From: Bacteroidota bacterium
GTDB lineage: Bacteria > Bacteroidota > Bacteroidia > 2-12-FULL-35-15
Assembly (NCBI GenBank): GCA_947469885.1
Contig: CANIQT010000026.1
Location: 1-52,866, forward strand
Reading direction: 5' to 3'
DNA length: 52,866 bases
Each line of letters begins with the position of its first letter. Within the stretch, counting starts at the first letter, position 1. The notes under the pieces were generated by a model. It searched no databases, was not told the DNA's origin, and worked only from the letters and a program-made list of their open reading frames with translations. A program made the translations under genes and the position numbers. Shown piece by piece: positions 16,958-26,900 of the stretch.

Positions 16958-17170
16958 AGGATGATATCTCAAAAGTTCTTCGGATTGACTATAAATAAAT
17001 TCTAGAAAAAAAATTGAGTTTTCTCAATAAAACATTATGGATACTAATATTAAACTGAAATTTTAAAAACTTAGACATGTAAGAGGCGATTACAATTGCA
17101 TTGTCACCACAATGTAAGAAATATAAACGGACAATACGTGTACTTCCGGTTTATTGGCTTATGCAAATAA

Positions 17171-17430
17171 TTTTGCAGAAGGGCTAACACTATTTCTCCA
17201 AATCCTTTCAAATCTCAAACAACGATTTCGTTTTCAGAAGAGCAAAAGCCTACAATGATAAAAATAATGGATGTGCTTAGGGAATGTGTGTTGTTCCCCC
17301 TTCCTTCCCTTCAAGGAGGGAGCTAGGAGGTGGAAATTGATATGACTGGTTTTGCCAAAGTAATTTATTTTGTAAGAATTCAAGATGAAAATAAAAATGT
17401 GGTGAACAGGAAGATAATTAGGAATAAAAA
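17171..17430 (+). pseudogene. Fossil of a T9SS type A sorting domain
   Basis: One frame reads TISPNPFKSQTTISFSEE, IKIMDVLREC, a GC-rich hairpin insert with an in-frame TAG (17318-17320), then IDMTGFAKVIYFVRIQDENK and NVVNRKII. It is closely related in protein and DNA to the ends of the genes at 7721 and 10045. The upstream part is closed by a TAA at 17168-17170, so the secreted body of the gene is gone. The insert (about 17296-17332, CCCTTCCTTCCCTTCAAGGA and complement) replaces the loop that holds a heptamer tract in the intact genes. No other gene is seen in the 826 nt between 16871 and 17696. Confidence 0.8.
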
Positions 17431-17461
17431 AGCCCTTCGAAATGGGGGGGGGGACTTTTTT
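17431..17461 (+). terminator. Decayed terminator, family copy 4
   Basis: AGCCCTTCG followed by AAAT, an expanded G-run, AC and seven Ts; recognisable as the terminator family of 7521/9942/12061 but with the loop and 3' arm altered. A decayed copy of the 7573-7666 hairpin follows to about 17560. Confidence 0.65.
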
Positions 17462-17631
17462 TGTTTATTATTTAACTACAAAACACACAAAGTTATTACG
17501 CAAAGTTCTAAGAGAAAAATTTTTGTGTGTTTTGTGCATTTTTTCTTTTGAGCTTTGAGGTTAACTATTTTATTAGAAATGTAGAAAAACCAAAAAACCA
17601 ATTAAAAAGTTCCCCATATCTGATAAAATAC

Positions 17632-17639
17632 TATATTTG
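17632..17639 (+). promoter_or_regulatory. -7 box for the HU gene
   Basis: TATATTTG, an exact TAnnTTTG, followed by GCACCCC. It gives a leader of about 52 nt to the ATG at 17697. The -33 element is weak. Confidence 0.7.
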
Positions 17640-17696
17640 CACCCCAAATAAAAAAAAAGGTAATTAATTATTTGATTTTAAACAATTTAAAAGAGT

Positions 17697-18002
17697 ATGA
17701 CAAAAGCACAAATCGTTAACGACATTGCAAAAAAAACAGGTATTGAAAAAGTAGCCGTTCAGGCAAGCGTAGAGGCTTTTATGAAAGCTGTGAAAGAAAG
17801 TATGATGGACGGAGAAAACGTTTATTTGAGAGGTTTCGGAACCTTTATTGTTAAAAAACGTGCAGAAAAAACAGGAAGAAATATTTCGAAAAACACTTCG
17901 GTAATTATTCCTGCTCATTATTTTCCGACTTACAAACCAGCTAAAGAATTTGCTGACAAAGTAAAGAAAACAGTAAAAGCAGCTAAGAAAGGGAGTAAAT
18001 AA
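17697..18002 (+). CDS. HU-family nucleoid DNA-binding protein
   Basis: 101 residues, HU/IHF family: the helical start (TKAQIVNDIAKKTGIEKVAVQ), the GENVYLRGFGTFIVKKRAEKTGRNI beta-arm region, and the second half with VIIPAHYFPTYKPAKEF. The arm tip reads NISKNTSVIIPAHY, where canonical HU has RNPQTG...I.IPA, a variation usual for this Bacteroidota paralogue. The lysine-rich tail (VKAAKKGSK) is typical. It dimerises, bends DNA and compacts the nucleoid. It heads a conserved run with the TPR gene, the COX24-like gene and RNase G. Confidence 0.95.
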   Translation: MTKAQIVNDIAKKTGIEKVAVQASVEAFMKAVKESMMDGENVYLRGFGTFIVKKRAEKTGRNISKNTSVIIPAHYFPTYKPAKEFADKVKKTVKAAKKGSK

Positions 18003-18050
18003 TTAAGGATTTAGGATTTAGGATTTAAAATCCTAAATCTAAAAATCCTA
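18003..18050. repeat. Heptamer tract folding back on itself
   Basis: TTAAGGA, TTTAGGA, TTTAGGA (18003-18023) are followed at once by their complement (TCCTAAA, TCTAAAA, ATCCTAC), giving a hairpin between the HU and TPR genes without a T-run. It may stabilise or attenuate the transcript. Confidence 0.75.
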
Positions 18051-18056
18051 CATAAA

Positions 18057-18887
18057 ATGAAGTCTGTAACTAAAACGCAAATAGTAGTAATTGCAGGCTG
18101 TATAGTATTAATCGTTCTTTTATTATTTGCAAACACTACCATTCCTAAAAAGGAAGAAGTAAAAACATCGGAACATCCGGGACCAAATGGTACAGGAATG
18201 TTGACCATGGTGGAGAGTGCAAAAGCATTGTTAACTGTTTCTCAGAAAAAGGAAATGGACAAATTAGAAGAAGCAACAAAAACTTCGGCTGATAAAAAGA
18301 AAGCTTTTGAAAATATCATTAACCTATGGGATAGTTTGCGACAACCAACAGTGGCGGCTTATTATATGGAGTTGGCAGCAAAGGCATCGCCAAACGAAAA
18401 GAACTGGAGCGAAGCAGGAAACAGGTATTATGCCTCTACCCGATTTGCAAAAGAAGCCGACAAACCTTTGTTGTATAGCAAAGCGATGGAATGTTTTGAA
18501 AAAACATTGGAACTGAATCCTAAAAACATAGAAGCAAAGATTAACCTTGGAGCTTGTTATGTAGAAGGCAGTCCGGAGCCAATGAAAGGAATAGGGATGT
18601 TACGGGAAGTGGAAAAAACAGATTCGAACAATGTAAATCTGCAATTAAACTTCGCTTTCTTCTCTGAAAAATCAGGGCAATGGGACAGAGCCATAAAACG
18701 TTTCGAAAAAGTATTAGTCATTCAACCCGATTTTGTTGAAGCCTATTTGCACTTGGCAGATGCTTATCAGCAAAAGGGAGATAAAGCAAAAGCTATTCAA
18801 ACTCTGGAAATGTACCTTTCTAAAACGGATGATGTGACCGTGAAAACAGAAGTTCAGGAGTATATTAATAAGTTGAAAAGGGAATAG
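18057..18887 (+). CDS. Membrane-anchored TPR-repeat protein
   Basis: 276 residues. A single membrane segment at about 8-26 (IVVIAGCIVLIVLLLFANT) anchors it, with the rest probably periplasmic. Helical TPR units run from about 90 to the end (YSKAMECFEKTLELNPKNIE, AIKRFEKVLVIQPDFVEAYL, DKAKAIQTLEMYLSKTDD). A partner is not predictable from sequence; in Bacteroidota this gene commonly sits between HU and RNase G. The ATG at 18057 follows the heptamer hairpin by 6 nt. Confidence 0.85.
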   Translation: MKSVTKTQIVVIAGCIVLIVLLLFANTTIPKKEEVKTSEHPGPNGTGMLTMVESAKALLTVSQKKEMDKLEEATKTSADKKKAFENIINLWDSLRQPTVAAYYMELAAKASPNEKNWSEAGNRYYASTRFAKEADKPLLYSKAMECFEKTLELNPKNIEAKINLGACYVEGSPEPMKGIGMLREVEKTDSNNVNLQLNFAFFSEKSGQWDRAIKRFEKVLVIQPDFVEAYLHLADAYQQKGDKAKAIQTLEMYLSKTDDVTVKTEVQEYINKLKRE

Positions 18888-18894
18888 GCAATTA

Positions 18895-18962
18895 GTTCAA
18901 AGTTGAAAAGTCCAAAGTCCAAAGTTAAACGAACATTCATAATTCATAATTTATAATTACAA
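18895..18962. repeat. Two adjacent heptamer tracts
   Basis: GTTCAAA, GTTGAAA, (one extra A), GTCCAAA, GTCCAAA, GTTAAAC (18895-18930), then ATTCATA, ATTCATA, ATTTATA, ATTACAA (18935-18962). They fill the whole spacer between the TPR gene and the tiny COX24-like gene. Confidence 0.85.
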
Positions 18963-18965
18963 AAA

Positions 18966-19055
18966 ATGCCAAGCGGTAAAAAAAGAAAACGTCATAAAAT
19001 GGCGACTCACAAACGTAAAAAACGTTTGAGAAAAAACAGACATAAGAAAAAATAA
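18966..19055 (+). CDS. 29-residue COX24/AURKAIP1-like basic protein
   Basis: ATG at 18966 to TAA at 19053-19055 encodes MPSGKKRKRHKMATHKRKKR followed by LRKNRHKKK. Two thirds of the residues are Lys, Arg or His. It matches the very short, highly conserved Bacteroidota protein named for the AURKAIP1/COX24 domain, related to the mitochondrial ribosomal protein mS38. Its basic composition and conservation suggest a ribosome-bound role. It precedes RNase G, the usual neighbour. Confidence 0.85.
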   Translation: MPSGKKRKRHKMATHKRKKRLRKNRHKKK

Positions 19056-19178
19056 TTCCTTAACGGGATTATTTATCTGTGCAGCAACATCTAAAACAGG
19101 GTGGAAAATTCCATTCTGTTTATCTGCGCACATCTAATTGTCTTCTTTTCGGGTAACCGAAATTAAACTTATTAACAA

Positions 19179-19214
19179 GGGCAGTTTCAAAAATTCTAAT
19201 TTTTGAAACAGCCC
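19179..19214 (+). promoter_or_regulatory. Strong hairpin upstream of RNase G gene
   Basis: Arm GGGCAGTTTCAAAAATT (19179-19195), a 2-nt loop, and AATTTTTGAAACAGCCC (19198-19214), with one mismatch in 17 pairs. No T-run follows, so it is not a standard terminator. It lies 75 nt before the rng start and, if transcribed, could act as a cleavage or autoregulation site. The rest of 19056-19289 contains nothing else recognised. Confidence 0.5.
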
Positions 19215-19289
19215 GAAACAATCAAGCAATTATTTTGCATTCTCCGAAAGCGCGAGGTGGGATAATTGTACTTATTTAAAACTTTAAGA

Positions 19290-20843
19290 GTGAACAACGA
19301 ATTAATCATTGATTCCACTCCCTCCGAAGTTGTTATTGCATTACTGAATGATAAACGGTTAGTTGAACTTAATCGTGAACGAAGCAACAATAACTATACG
19401 GTTGGCGACATCTATCTTGGACGGGTAAAAAAAGTAATGCCCGGTTTGAATGCCGCCTTTGTGGACGTAGGATACGAAAAAGATGCATTTTTGCATTATT
19501 TGGACTTAGGTCCTCAGGCAAATTCCTTTTGCAAATACACCAAAATGGTGCAAACGGATAAGCAAACTACCTCCAACTTAATGTACTTTAAGCTGGAAAA
19601 TGATATTCCGAAAGATGGCAAAATAGGAACTATCATCAGTGCCAATCAACAAATTCTGATTCAAATTGCCAAGGAGCCTATCTCTACAAAAGGTCCGAGA
19701 ATTACTACCGAAATTTCTTTAGCCGGAAGATATATTGTTCTTATTCCATTCTCTGATAAAATTTCTGTTTCTCAGAAAATAAAAACTACTGAAGAAAAAA
19801 CACGTTTAAAAAGATTGTTGGCGAGTATTAAACCAAAAAACTTTGGTGTAATTATTCGTACCGTTGCAGAAGGAAAATCGGTTGCCGATTTGGATGCCGA
19901 TTTAAATGATTTGATAGGTAAATGGGAAATTTGTTATCAGGCATTGCGCACTGCTCAACCCCCTCAAAAGGTGTTGGGAGAGATTGACAGAACGTCTGCT
20001 ATTCTTCGCGATTTGCTCAATGCAAGTTTTAACAGCATACATATTAATGATGTTAAATTGTATGAAGAAATAAAAACGTATTTGCAAACCATTGCTCCGG
20101 ACAAAGAAAAAATTCTGAAGCTATACAAAGGCACTGTTCCTATTTTCGATAATTTTGGAGTAGAGCGACAAATGAAAGCATTGTTTGGAAAAACAGTGAC
20201 TATGAAATCTGGTGGCTATCTTATTGTGGAGCATACCGAAGCGATGCATGTGATAGATGTAAATAGTGGTAACCGTGCAAAGTCAGACAAAAATCAGGAA
20301 GCCAACGCTTTTGAAATAAACCTGGAAGCTGCTGTGGAAGTAGCTCGTCAGTTACGGTTACGCGATATGGGTGGAATCATTGTGGTGGATTTTATTGATT
20401 TGCACAATGCCGAAAACCGTAAACTTTTATTCGAAAAAATGAGGGACGAAATGGCGAAAGACCGTGCCAAACACAACATTCTACCACCATCGAAATTCGG
20501 ATTGATACAAATTACCCGTCAGCGTGTTCGTCCCGAAATGAATATTGTTACTGTAGAAAAATGTCCAACTTGTGGTGGTACAGGCGAGATTCAAGCAAGT
20601 ATTTTATTGATGGACCAGATTGAAAACAATGTACGTTACATATTAAAAGAACAAAACGAAACAGGTGTAACACTTTGTGTGCATCCTTATTTGGAGGCAT
20701 ATATTACTAGAGGATTATTTACTTCTCTTCGCAGAAAATGGAGCAAGAAATATGGCAAACCTTTAAAAGTAAAAGCAGTTTCGTCTTACAACTTTATGGA
20801 ATATCATTTTTTGAATAAAAATGAAGATGAGATAAAGGTGTAG
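19290..20843 (+). CDS. rng: Ribonuclease G (RNase E/G family)
   Basis: 517 residues from the GTG at 19290 (reads MNNELIIDSTPSEVV, the normal family start); a TTG at 19266 would add eight residues not seen in relatives. It is an endoribonuclease of rRNA maturation and mRNA decay. The S1 domain is at about 30-120 (VGDIYLGRVKKVMPGLNAAF, VDVGYEKDAF). The catalytic DNase I-like part has VIDVNSGN and GGIIVVDFIDL, whose Asp residues bind Mg. The zinc-link is CPTCGGTG. C-terminally it ends as RNase G, without the RNase E scaffold. A clear terminator follows. Confidence 0.95.
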   Translation: MNNELIIDSTPSEVVIALLNDKRLVELNRERSNNNYTVGDIYLGRVKKVMPGLNAAFVDVGYEKDAFLHYLDLGPQANSFCKYTKMVQTDKQTTSNLMYFKLENDIPKDGKIGTIISANQQILIQIAKEPISTKGPRITTEISLAGRYIVLIPFSDKISVSQKIKTTEEKTRLKRLLASIKPKNFGVIIRTVAEGKSVADLDADLNDLIGKWEICYQALRTAQPPQKVLGEIDRTSAILRDLLNASFNSIHINDVKLYEEIKTYLQTIAPDKEKILKLYKGTVPIFDNFGVERQMKALFGKTVTMKSGGYLIVEHTEAMHVIDVNSGNRAKSDKNQEANAFEINLEAAVEVARQLRLRDMGGIIVVDFIDLHNAENRKLLFEKMRDEMAKDRAKHNILPPSKFGLIQITRQRVRPEMNIVTVEKCPTCGGTGEIQASILLMDQIENNVRYILKEQNETGVTLCVHPYLEAYITRGLFTSLRRKWSKKYGKPLKVKAVSSYNFMEYHFLNKNEDEIKV

Positions 20844-20870
20844 TAACTCGTTATAAGTATAAAACTAAAA

Positions 20871-20900
20871 AGCCCCTGCAAAATTGCAGGGGTTTTTTAA
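20871..20900 (+). terminator. Terminator after rng
   Basis: CCCCTGCAA (20873-20881), a 2-nt loop, TTGCAGGGG (20884-20892) and a T-run. It also separates rng from the convergent T9SS gene. Confidence 0.9.
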
Positions 20901-20944
20901 TTTTTGGATCAGGGTAACTATTAAATTATTTTCTTAATTAAAGA

Positions 20945-23755
20945 TTACCGAACTAACATCAAACTTCCATGTTCTTCCACCTCCTGCTGATTGCAATAGG
21001 TGACTTTGAGTGTATATACAAAAGCTCCATCATTCATCGGCACTCCAAGGTAGGTGCCATCCCAACCTTGAAGTATATTGATAGTTTCAAAAACTTTTTC
21101 TCCTACTCGGTCATAAATTTTTAATTCAATAAAACTAATTCCAATTCCTTTAACAAACAACACATCATTTATCTTGTCACCATTGGGCGAAAAGCCTGTA
21201 GGCATAAAATAAACAAAGTTTTCAATTACTTGCACACTTACTGTATCAGCCGATGAACAACCATTTACATCGGTATATTGGCAATAATATTGAGTAGAAG
21301 CAACAGGGAGAACAGTGGCTTGCTGGCAAGTGTTGCACGATAGATTATTATTTGGTCCCCAAAAATAGGAATTGCCAGGAGGGTTGGCCAACAAATGAGC
21401 CGGCTCACAGGCGTTTACCACCAAATCGCCTGTAATAGTGACAGGAATAGGAGCCACAATGTTTACATAATTTTGTATCGAGAAGGTATCCAAGCCTTGA
21501 TTGTTGCTCACAATCAGAGTTGCCCCATATTGCCCTACAGCCGAATAACAAACCGTTACAGGTCCTTGTACATTGGCACTAGCAGGCACACCACCCGGAA
21601 ACAGCCACTGCCAATTGGTTGGGGCATTAGTACTTAAATCAGTGTAAGTAACGCAGCCGCTGTTACAAATAGTAAGCGGATAAGCCGAAAAATTAGCAAT
21701 GGGAGGAACACAAATGTTAACGGTTACTGTAGCACTTGCTGTGGCACTACATCCTGCTGTGGTTCCAGTAACGGTATAAACAGTTGTGGTGGTTGGTGAT
21801 GCTGTGGCAGTATTTACACCAGTAGAAGTAGCTCCTGCGCTCCACACATAGCTGGTAGCACCATTGGCAGTAAGTGTAGCTATTAGTCCCGAACAAATAG
21901 TAATTGAATTAACAGTTACCACTGGTGCTGCATTTACAGTAACTGTTGAAACTGCTGTACCTGTACACCCAGAAGTAGTTCCTGTAACAGTGTAAGTATT
22001 GGTGGCTACTGGAGAAGCAATGGCATTAACGCCTCCGGTACTTGTAGCTCCAATTGACCAAGTATAAGTAGTTGCTCCGCTTGCGGTTAAATTTGCTGTT
22101 TGCCCAGCACAAATAGTTGGAGAATTTACAGATACAACAGGATTGGAATTTACAGTTACTGTTGAAACAGCAGTTCCGGTGCAGGTTCCCGTAGTTCCTG
22201 TTACAGTATAAGAAGTAGTTACTAAAGGAGTAGCAGTTGCAGTGGTTATTCCTGTTGATGTGGCGCCTGCACTCCATGTGTAAGTTGTTCCACCTCCAGC
22301 AGTAAGATTAGCAGTTTGACCTGTGCAAATGGAAGGTGCGTTAACAGTTACTGTGAGATTTGGACTCACAGTTACCGTTGCCACGGCAGTTCCAGTACAG
22401 GTTCCGGTGGTTCCGGTAACGGTGTAAGTAGTAGTAACGGCAGGAGTAGCATCAGCTGTATTGGTTCCTGTTGATGTTGCACCTGCGCTCCAGGAGTAAG
22501 ATGTAGCACCGCTTGCAGATAAATTTGCAGTTTGTCCAGCACAAATGGAAGGCGAATTAACTATTATTGAAAGCGAAGGTGCGATAGTAACCGTTGCAAC
22601 AGCAGTACCACTGCAACCGGATGTGGTTCCGGTAACGGTATAAGTTGTAGTGCTAACGGGACTTGCATCCGCAGTATTAGTTCCAGTAGAAGTTGCACCA
22701 GCACTCCAGGTGTATGTTGTTCCGCCACTTGCAGTAAGGTTGGCTGTTTGTCCGGGACAGATGGTTGGAGAATTTACACCGATTACAGGCAGCGGGTCAA
22801 CAGTTAGTGTGCTGGTGAGAATACTATCGCAGCCATTTACAGTGGTGAGTGTGTCGTAATAGATTCCTGAAGTGGTTTGTAATGCTCCACCCAAAAGCAT
22901 ACTTGCTCCACTGCAAATAGAAAAACTTTGAGAAGTAAAAACAGGAGGACAGATGGAACACATAGGAGAACAGGAATCGAATATCTGGTAGCTAAACCAA
23001 GTGAAGGTAGTTAGGTCGAAAAGCCAGACTTTGCAATTAGCCCAGGAAGTACGGAATGATGTAGTGGTAACAGCTGAGGCAGGCAATTGGCTCGTACCCA
23101 TATAAGCCCCGTTTGCTTTATTATAAACGTAAACAGCCTTGTTCACATAATCAAGTAAAGCAATTTCTTTTCCGGGACATCCGGTGTACATTAATGTTGT
23201 CGAGTTTAAATTGGTAAGTGCCACAGGGGTTCCAGTAATAGCATACGAACTCACAAAAGCACCTGTAGGTCTTGAATACCTCGAAATCATTCCATTGAAA
23301 TAATAAAGAACTTCGTTTGCATCACAGTCAAAATCTCCGCAGCTTTGCGCATCCGGCTGATTCATTCCTGCAACTGCAATCACTCCTGTACTCAATGCCC
23401 AGCCGCTCCCGTTAAGGTCGGCAACCCATGTTCCTGAATTACTATATCCATTACCTTCTAGTTGATTTGTTAGCGGATTCCACCACATTCCTCTATAGTC
23501 GAACCCAGAAGTGGTTTGAAAAAGCGGAACACCTGTGGAAGTCCATGTTTCGAGTGGAAATGTAGTATTACCTGCTCTTACAGCATAGTACAATGCAAGA
23601 TTAGGATTATAGGCAACACCACTGTTATTGAAACAATTGGTGTTTTGATGTACCAAGGTCATTCCTGCTACTGCATTAGGCAGCAAGGTGCATTGAGAAA
23701 ATGCAGTTGCGAAAACTGCAGATATTAAAATAAATAAGATGAGGAACTTTTTCAT
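20945..23755 (-). CDS. Large Ig-repeat protein with PKD and T9SS type B sorting domain
   Basis: 936 residues. Signal peptide 1-20 (ends FSQ). Residues 21-270 form a unique propeller-like domain (SCGDFDCDANEVLYYFNG, FRTSWANCKVWLFDLTTF). After an Ig-like segment (about 270-320) come five tandem repeats of about 72 residues (322-680): ICAGQTANLTASGATTYTWS, GATSTG, TYTVTGTTSGC. They are also visible as 216-bp DNA repeats. Then come a PKD domain (680-755, TNWQWLFPGG) and another Ig-like unit. The C-terminal type B T9SS signal is at 841-936 (FMPTGFSPNGDKIND, IYDRVGEKVFE, GWDG). Probably an adhesin. Confidence 0.9.
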   Translation of the reverse strand: MKKFLILFILISAVFATAFSQCTLLPNAVAGMTLVHQNTNCFNNSGVAYNPNLALYYAVRAGNTTFPLETWTSTGVPLFQTTSGFDYRGMWWNPLTNQLEGNGYSNSGTWVADLNGSGWALSTGVIAVAGMNQPDAQSCGDFDCDANEVLYYFNGMISRYSRPTGAFVSSYAITGTPVALTNLNSTTLMYTGCPGKEIALLDYVNKAVYVYNKANGAYMGTSQLPASAVTTTSFRTSWANCKVWLFDLTTFTWFSYQIFDSCSPMCSICPPVFTSQSFSICSGASMLLGGALQTTSGIYYDTLTTVNGCDSILTSTLTVDPLPVIGVNSPTICPGQTANLTASGGTTYTWSAGATSTGTNTADASPVSTTTYTVTGTTSGCSGTAVATVTIAPSLSIIVNSPSICAGQTANLSASGATSYSWSAGATSTGTNTADATPAVTTTYTVTGTTGTCTGTAVATVTVSPNLTVTVNAPSICTGQTANLTAGGGTTYTWSAGATSTGITTATATPLVTTSYTVTGTTGTCTGTAVSTVTVNSNPVVSVNSPTICAGQTANLTASGATTYTWSIGATSTGGVNAIASPVATNTYTVTGTTSGCTGTAVSTVTVNAAPVVTVNSITICSGLIATLTANGATSYVWSAGATSTGVNTATASPTTTTVYTVTGTTAGCSATASATVTVNICVPPIANFSAYPLTICNSGCVTYTDLSTNAPTNWQWLFPGGVPASANVQGPVTVCYSAVGQYGATLIVSNNQGLDTFSIQNYVNIVAPIPVTITGDLVVNACEPAHLLANPPGNSYFWGPNNNLSCNTCQQATVLPVASTQYYCQYTDVNGCSSADTVSVQVIENFVYFMPTGFSPNGDKINDVLFVKGIGISFIELKIYDRVGEKVFETINILQGWDGTYLGVPMNDGAFVYTLKVTYCNQQEVEEHGSLMLVR

Positions 23756-23807
23756 GAGTTGAGATATTTACAAGTTCTCCTTTTGTGTCTAAGTAATCTT
23801 CGAGAAG

Positions 23808-23815
23808 CAAAAATA
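23808..23815 (-). promoter_or_regulatory. -7 box for the Ig-repeat gene
   Basis: On the minus strand TATTTTTG, matching TAnnTTTG, 52 nt before the start codon and followed by C. Confidence 0.5.
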
Positions 23816-23910
23816 TGAAAATTTAAACAGAAGTGGAGTTTTATTATTATTAAAAAAATTGCCTATTGATTTATGACTGCATCCCGGTTCCATGTTTTAT
23901 CGAAAAACAA

Positions 23911-23941
23911 AAAGACTCTTTACAGAATGTAAAGAGTCTTT
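23911..23941 (-). terminator. Terminator after secA
   Basis: AAAGACTCTTTACA (23911-23924), loop GAA, TGTAAAGAGTCTTT (23928-23941). Read on the minus strand it ends in TTTTTGTTTTT. It lies 27 nt beyond the secA stop. Confidence 0.9.
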
Positions 23942-23967
23942 TGATAAACTATCTTTCGAAAAAGAGA

Positions 23968-26900
23968 TTATTTCCCATGACAATTCTTATACTTTTTACC
24001 ACTACCGCAAGGGCATGGGTCGTTTCTGCCAATCTTCTGCTCAACGCGTACAGGTTGTGTTTTTGGTCGTTCCTGTTGCACAGGCACTTCGTTTCCTCCT
24101 TCTCTTTCATTTTTATTCGTTTGAGTTTGTGGTGCACGCTGTGGTGCTTGTTGACGAGCCTGTTGAATCTGTGGATTGGTTTCGTTCGGCAAATTAGCAC
24201 GCATCAAAAAGGAAACTATTTCTTTGTTCACCTCACTTACCATTTTTTTAAACAAACCAAACGATTCAAATTTATAAATCAATAATGGATCTTTCTGCTC
24301 ATAAGTAGCATTCTGCACCGATTGTTTCAACTCATCCATTTCGCGCAAGTGTTCTTTCCAAGCATCATCAATCATGGAAAGTGCAGTTCCTTTTTCAAGA
24401 TTCAAGACAACTTCACGGCCCTTTGTTTCCACCGCCCGTTTCATATTCACTGCAACCTGCAATGTTTTTATTCCATCGCTTAACGGCACAAGAATCTCTT
24501 TGTACTGATTAGATGGATTTTCGTACATATCTTTTATAACCGAAAAAGTATTGGTACAAATAAAATCATTTTTATGTGTGTAAATTGTTTCTGCCTGATG
24601 ATATAATTTCTCGGTTACTTCCTGAGCATTTAGTTTTTCGAATTCAACTTCATCAATCGGAGATTCGATGGCTAGTACCCGAAGCACTTCCATGTTGTAC
24701 CCTTCAAAATCTTTTACATCGTGATATTCACCTACTATTGTTTCGCAGGTATCGTAAATGGAATTTGCAATATCAATTGCCAACCGCTCTCCAAACAAGG
24801 CATGTCTGCGTTTTTTATAAATTACTTCACGTTGGGAATTCATTACATCATCATACTCAATCAAAAGCTTACGAGTACCAAAGTTATTTTCTTCCACTTT
24901 CTTTTGTGCTCGCTCGATTGACTTGGTAATCATGGAATGCTGAATTACTTCACCCTCCTGTATGCCCATCCGGTCCATCAGTTTAGCAATACGCTCGGAA
25001 CCAAACATCCGCATCAAATCATCTTCCAGCGAAGCGAAAAACTGAGAAGAACCGGGGTCACCCTGACGACCAGCACGACCACGCAACTGCCTGTCAACAC
25101 GTCTTGACTCGTGACGCTCTGTACCAACAATTGCAAGTCCGCCTGCTTCTTTCACTCCTGGTCCAAGTTTAATATCTGTACCACGACCAGCCATGTTTGT
25201 TGCAATAGTAACTGTTCCTGCCTGTCCTGCTTCCTGCACTATTTCGGCTTCGCGCTGATGTTGTTTTGCATTCAACACATTGTGTTTGATGCCACGCAAC
25301 TTCAACATTCTACTTAGTAATTCGGAAATCTCTACCGATGTAGTTCCCACCAACACCGGTCGTCCGGCTGCCACACATTTTCCTACTTCTTCAATAACTG
25401 CATTGTACTTTTCGCGTTTTGTTTTATAAACCAAATCTTCCGAATCAATACGAGCTATAGGGCGGTTGGTTGGAATAACCACCACATCCAATTTATAAAT
25501 ACTCCAAAACTCTCCTGCTTCTGTTTCGGCTGTACCCGTCATACCTGCCAGTTTGCTATACATACGGAAGTAATTTTGCAGCGTAACCGTTGCATACGTT
25601 TGAGTGGCGTCTTCTACTTTCACATTTTCTTTCGCTTCAATTGCCTGATGCAAACCATCGGAATACCTCCGCCCTTCCATGATACGACCCGTTTGCTCAT
25701 CCACAATTTTTATTTTTCCATCAATAATCACATACTCCACATCAATCTCGAACAAGGTGTAAGCCTTTAATAACTGGTTGATAGTATGTACTCTTTCTGA
25801 TTTTATGGAATAATCACGAATCAATTCTTCTTTTTGTTTTACTTTTTCTTCCAACGAAAGACTTGATTTTTCAAGTGTTGCAATCTCACTACCAATATCA
25901 GGCAACATAAAAAATTTAGCATCCTCGGAAGAAGTAGAAATTAACTCCAATCCTTTTTCTGATAGTTCTATCGAGTTATGTTTTTCATCAATTACAAAAT
26001 ACAATTCAGCATCTACTTTGTGCATATCCCTCGATTGGTCCTGCATATAAAAGTTTTCTGTTTTTTGTAACACCACTCTCACTCCTGGTTCGCTGAGAAA
26101 TTTAATTACTGCTTTATTTTTCGGCAATCCTCTGTATGCACGAAGTATAGCCATTCCTCCTTCTCCTTCTTTTTCTCCTGTTTTGCCTTCGGCAAATAAT
26201 CTTTTGGCTTCAGTTAAAGCTGTGTTTACATACGCCTTTTGAGCATTTACTAATTTTTCTATTCTTGGTTTCAGTGGTGCAAACTCTTGATTATCCCCTT
26301 TAGGAGTAGGACCTGAAATGATTAAAGGAGTACGTGCATCATCAATCAATACACTATCCACCTCATCCACAATGGCGTAATTATGCTTGCGCTGAACAAG
26401 GTCTTCGGGGCTGCGTGCCATATTGTCGCGCAGATAATCGAAACCAAATTCGTTGTTGGTTCCAAAAGTAATATCGGATAAATAAGCTCGTCTGCGCTCT
26501 TCCGAGTTAGGGTCTGTGTCATCAATGCAATCAACTGTCAGTCCGTGAAATTCAAACAAAGGTCCGTTCCATTGTGAATCTCGTCTTGCCAAATAATTAT
26601 TTACCGTAACCACATGAACACCTAATCCAGTAAGTGCGTTCAAATAAACCGGCAATGTACCCACCAATGTTTTTCCTTCTCCTGTTCCCATCTCCGAAAT
26701 CTTGCCTTGATGCAACACAATACCACCAATCAACTGCACATCGTAATGCACCATGTCCCATTTTACTTCAATACCTGCAGCATCCCAAGTGTTTTTCCAA
26801 TGTGCTTTATCACCATCAATGGTAATAGACGAACGTTTAGCTGCCAAGTCTCTGTCCATTTGAGTGGCAGTAACTTCAATAACAGAGTTCTCTTTGAAAC

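Noticed and set aside
17330..17551. 73-codon frame
   Set aside because: It is part of the T9SS fossil read through into the terminator and hairpin repeat.
19266..19289. TTG start for RNase G
   Set aside because: Relatives begin at the NNELIIDST segment; the GTG at 19290 fits better.
23866..24285. Plus-strand frames across the end of secA
   Set aside because: They run antisense to the conserved SecA zinc-finger region; the secA assignment is certain.
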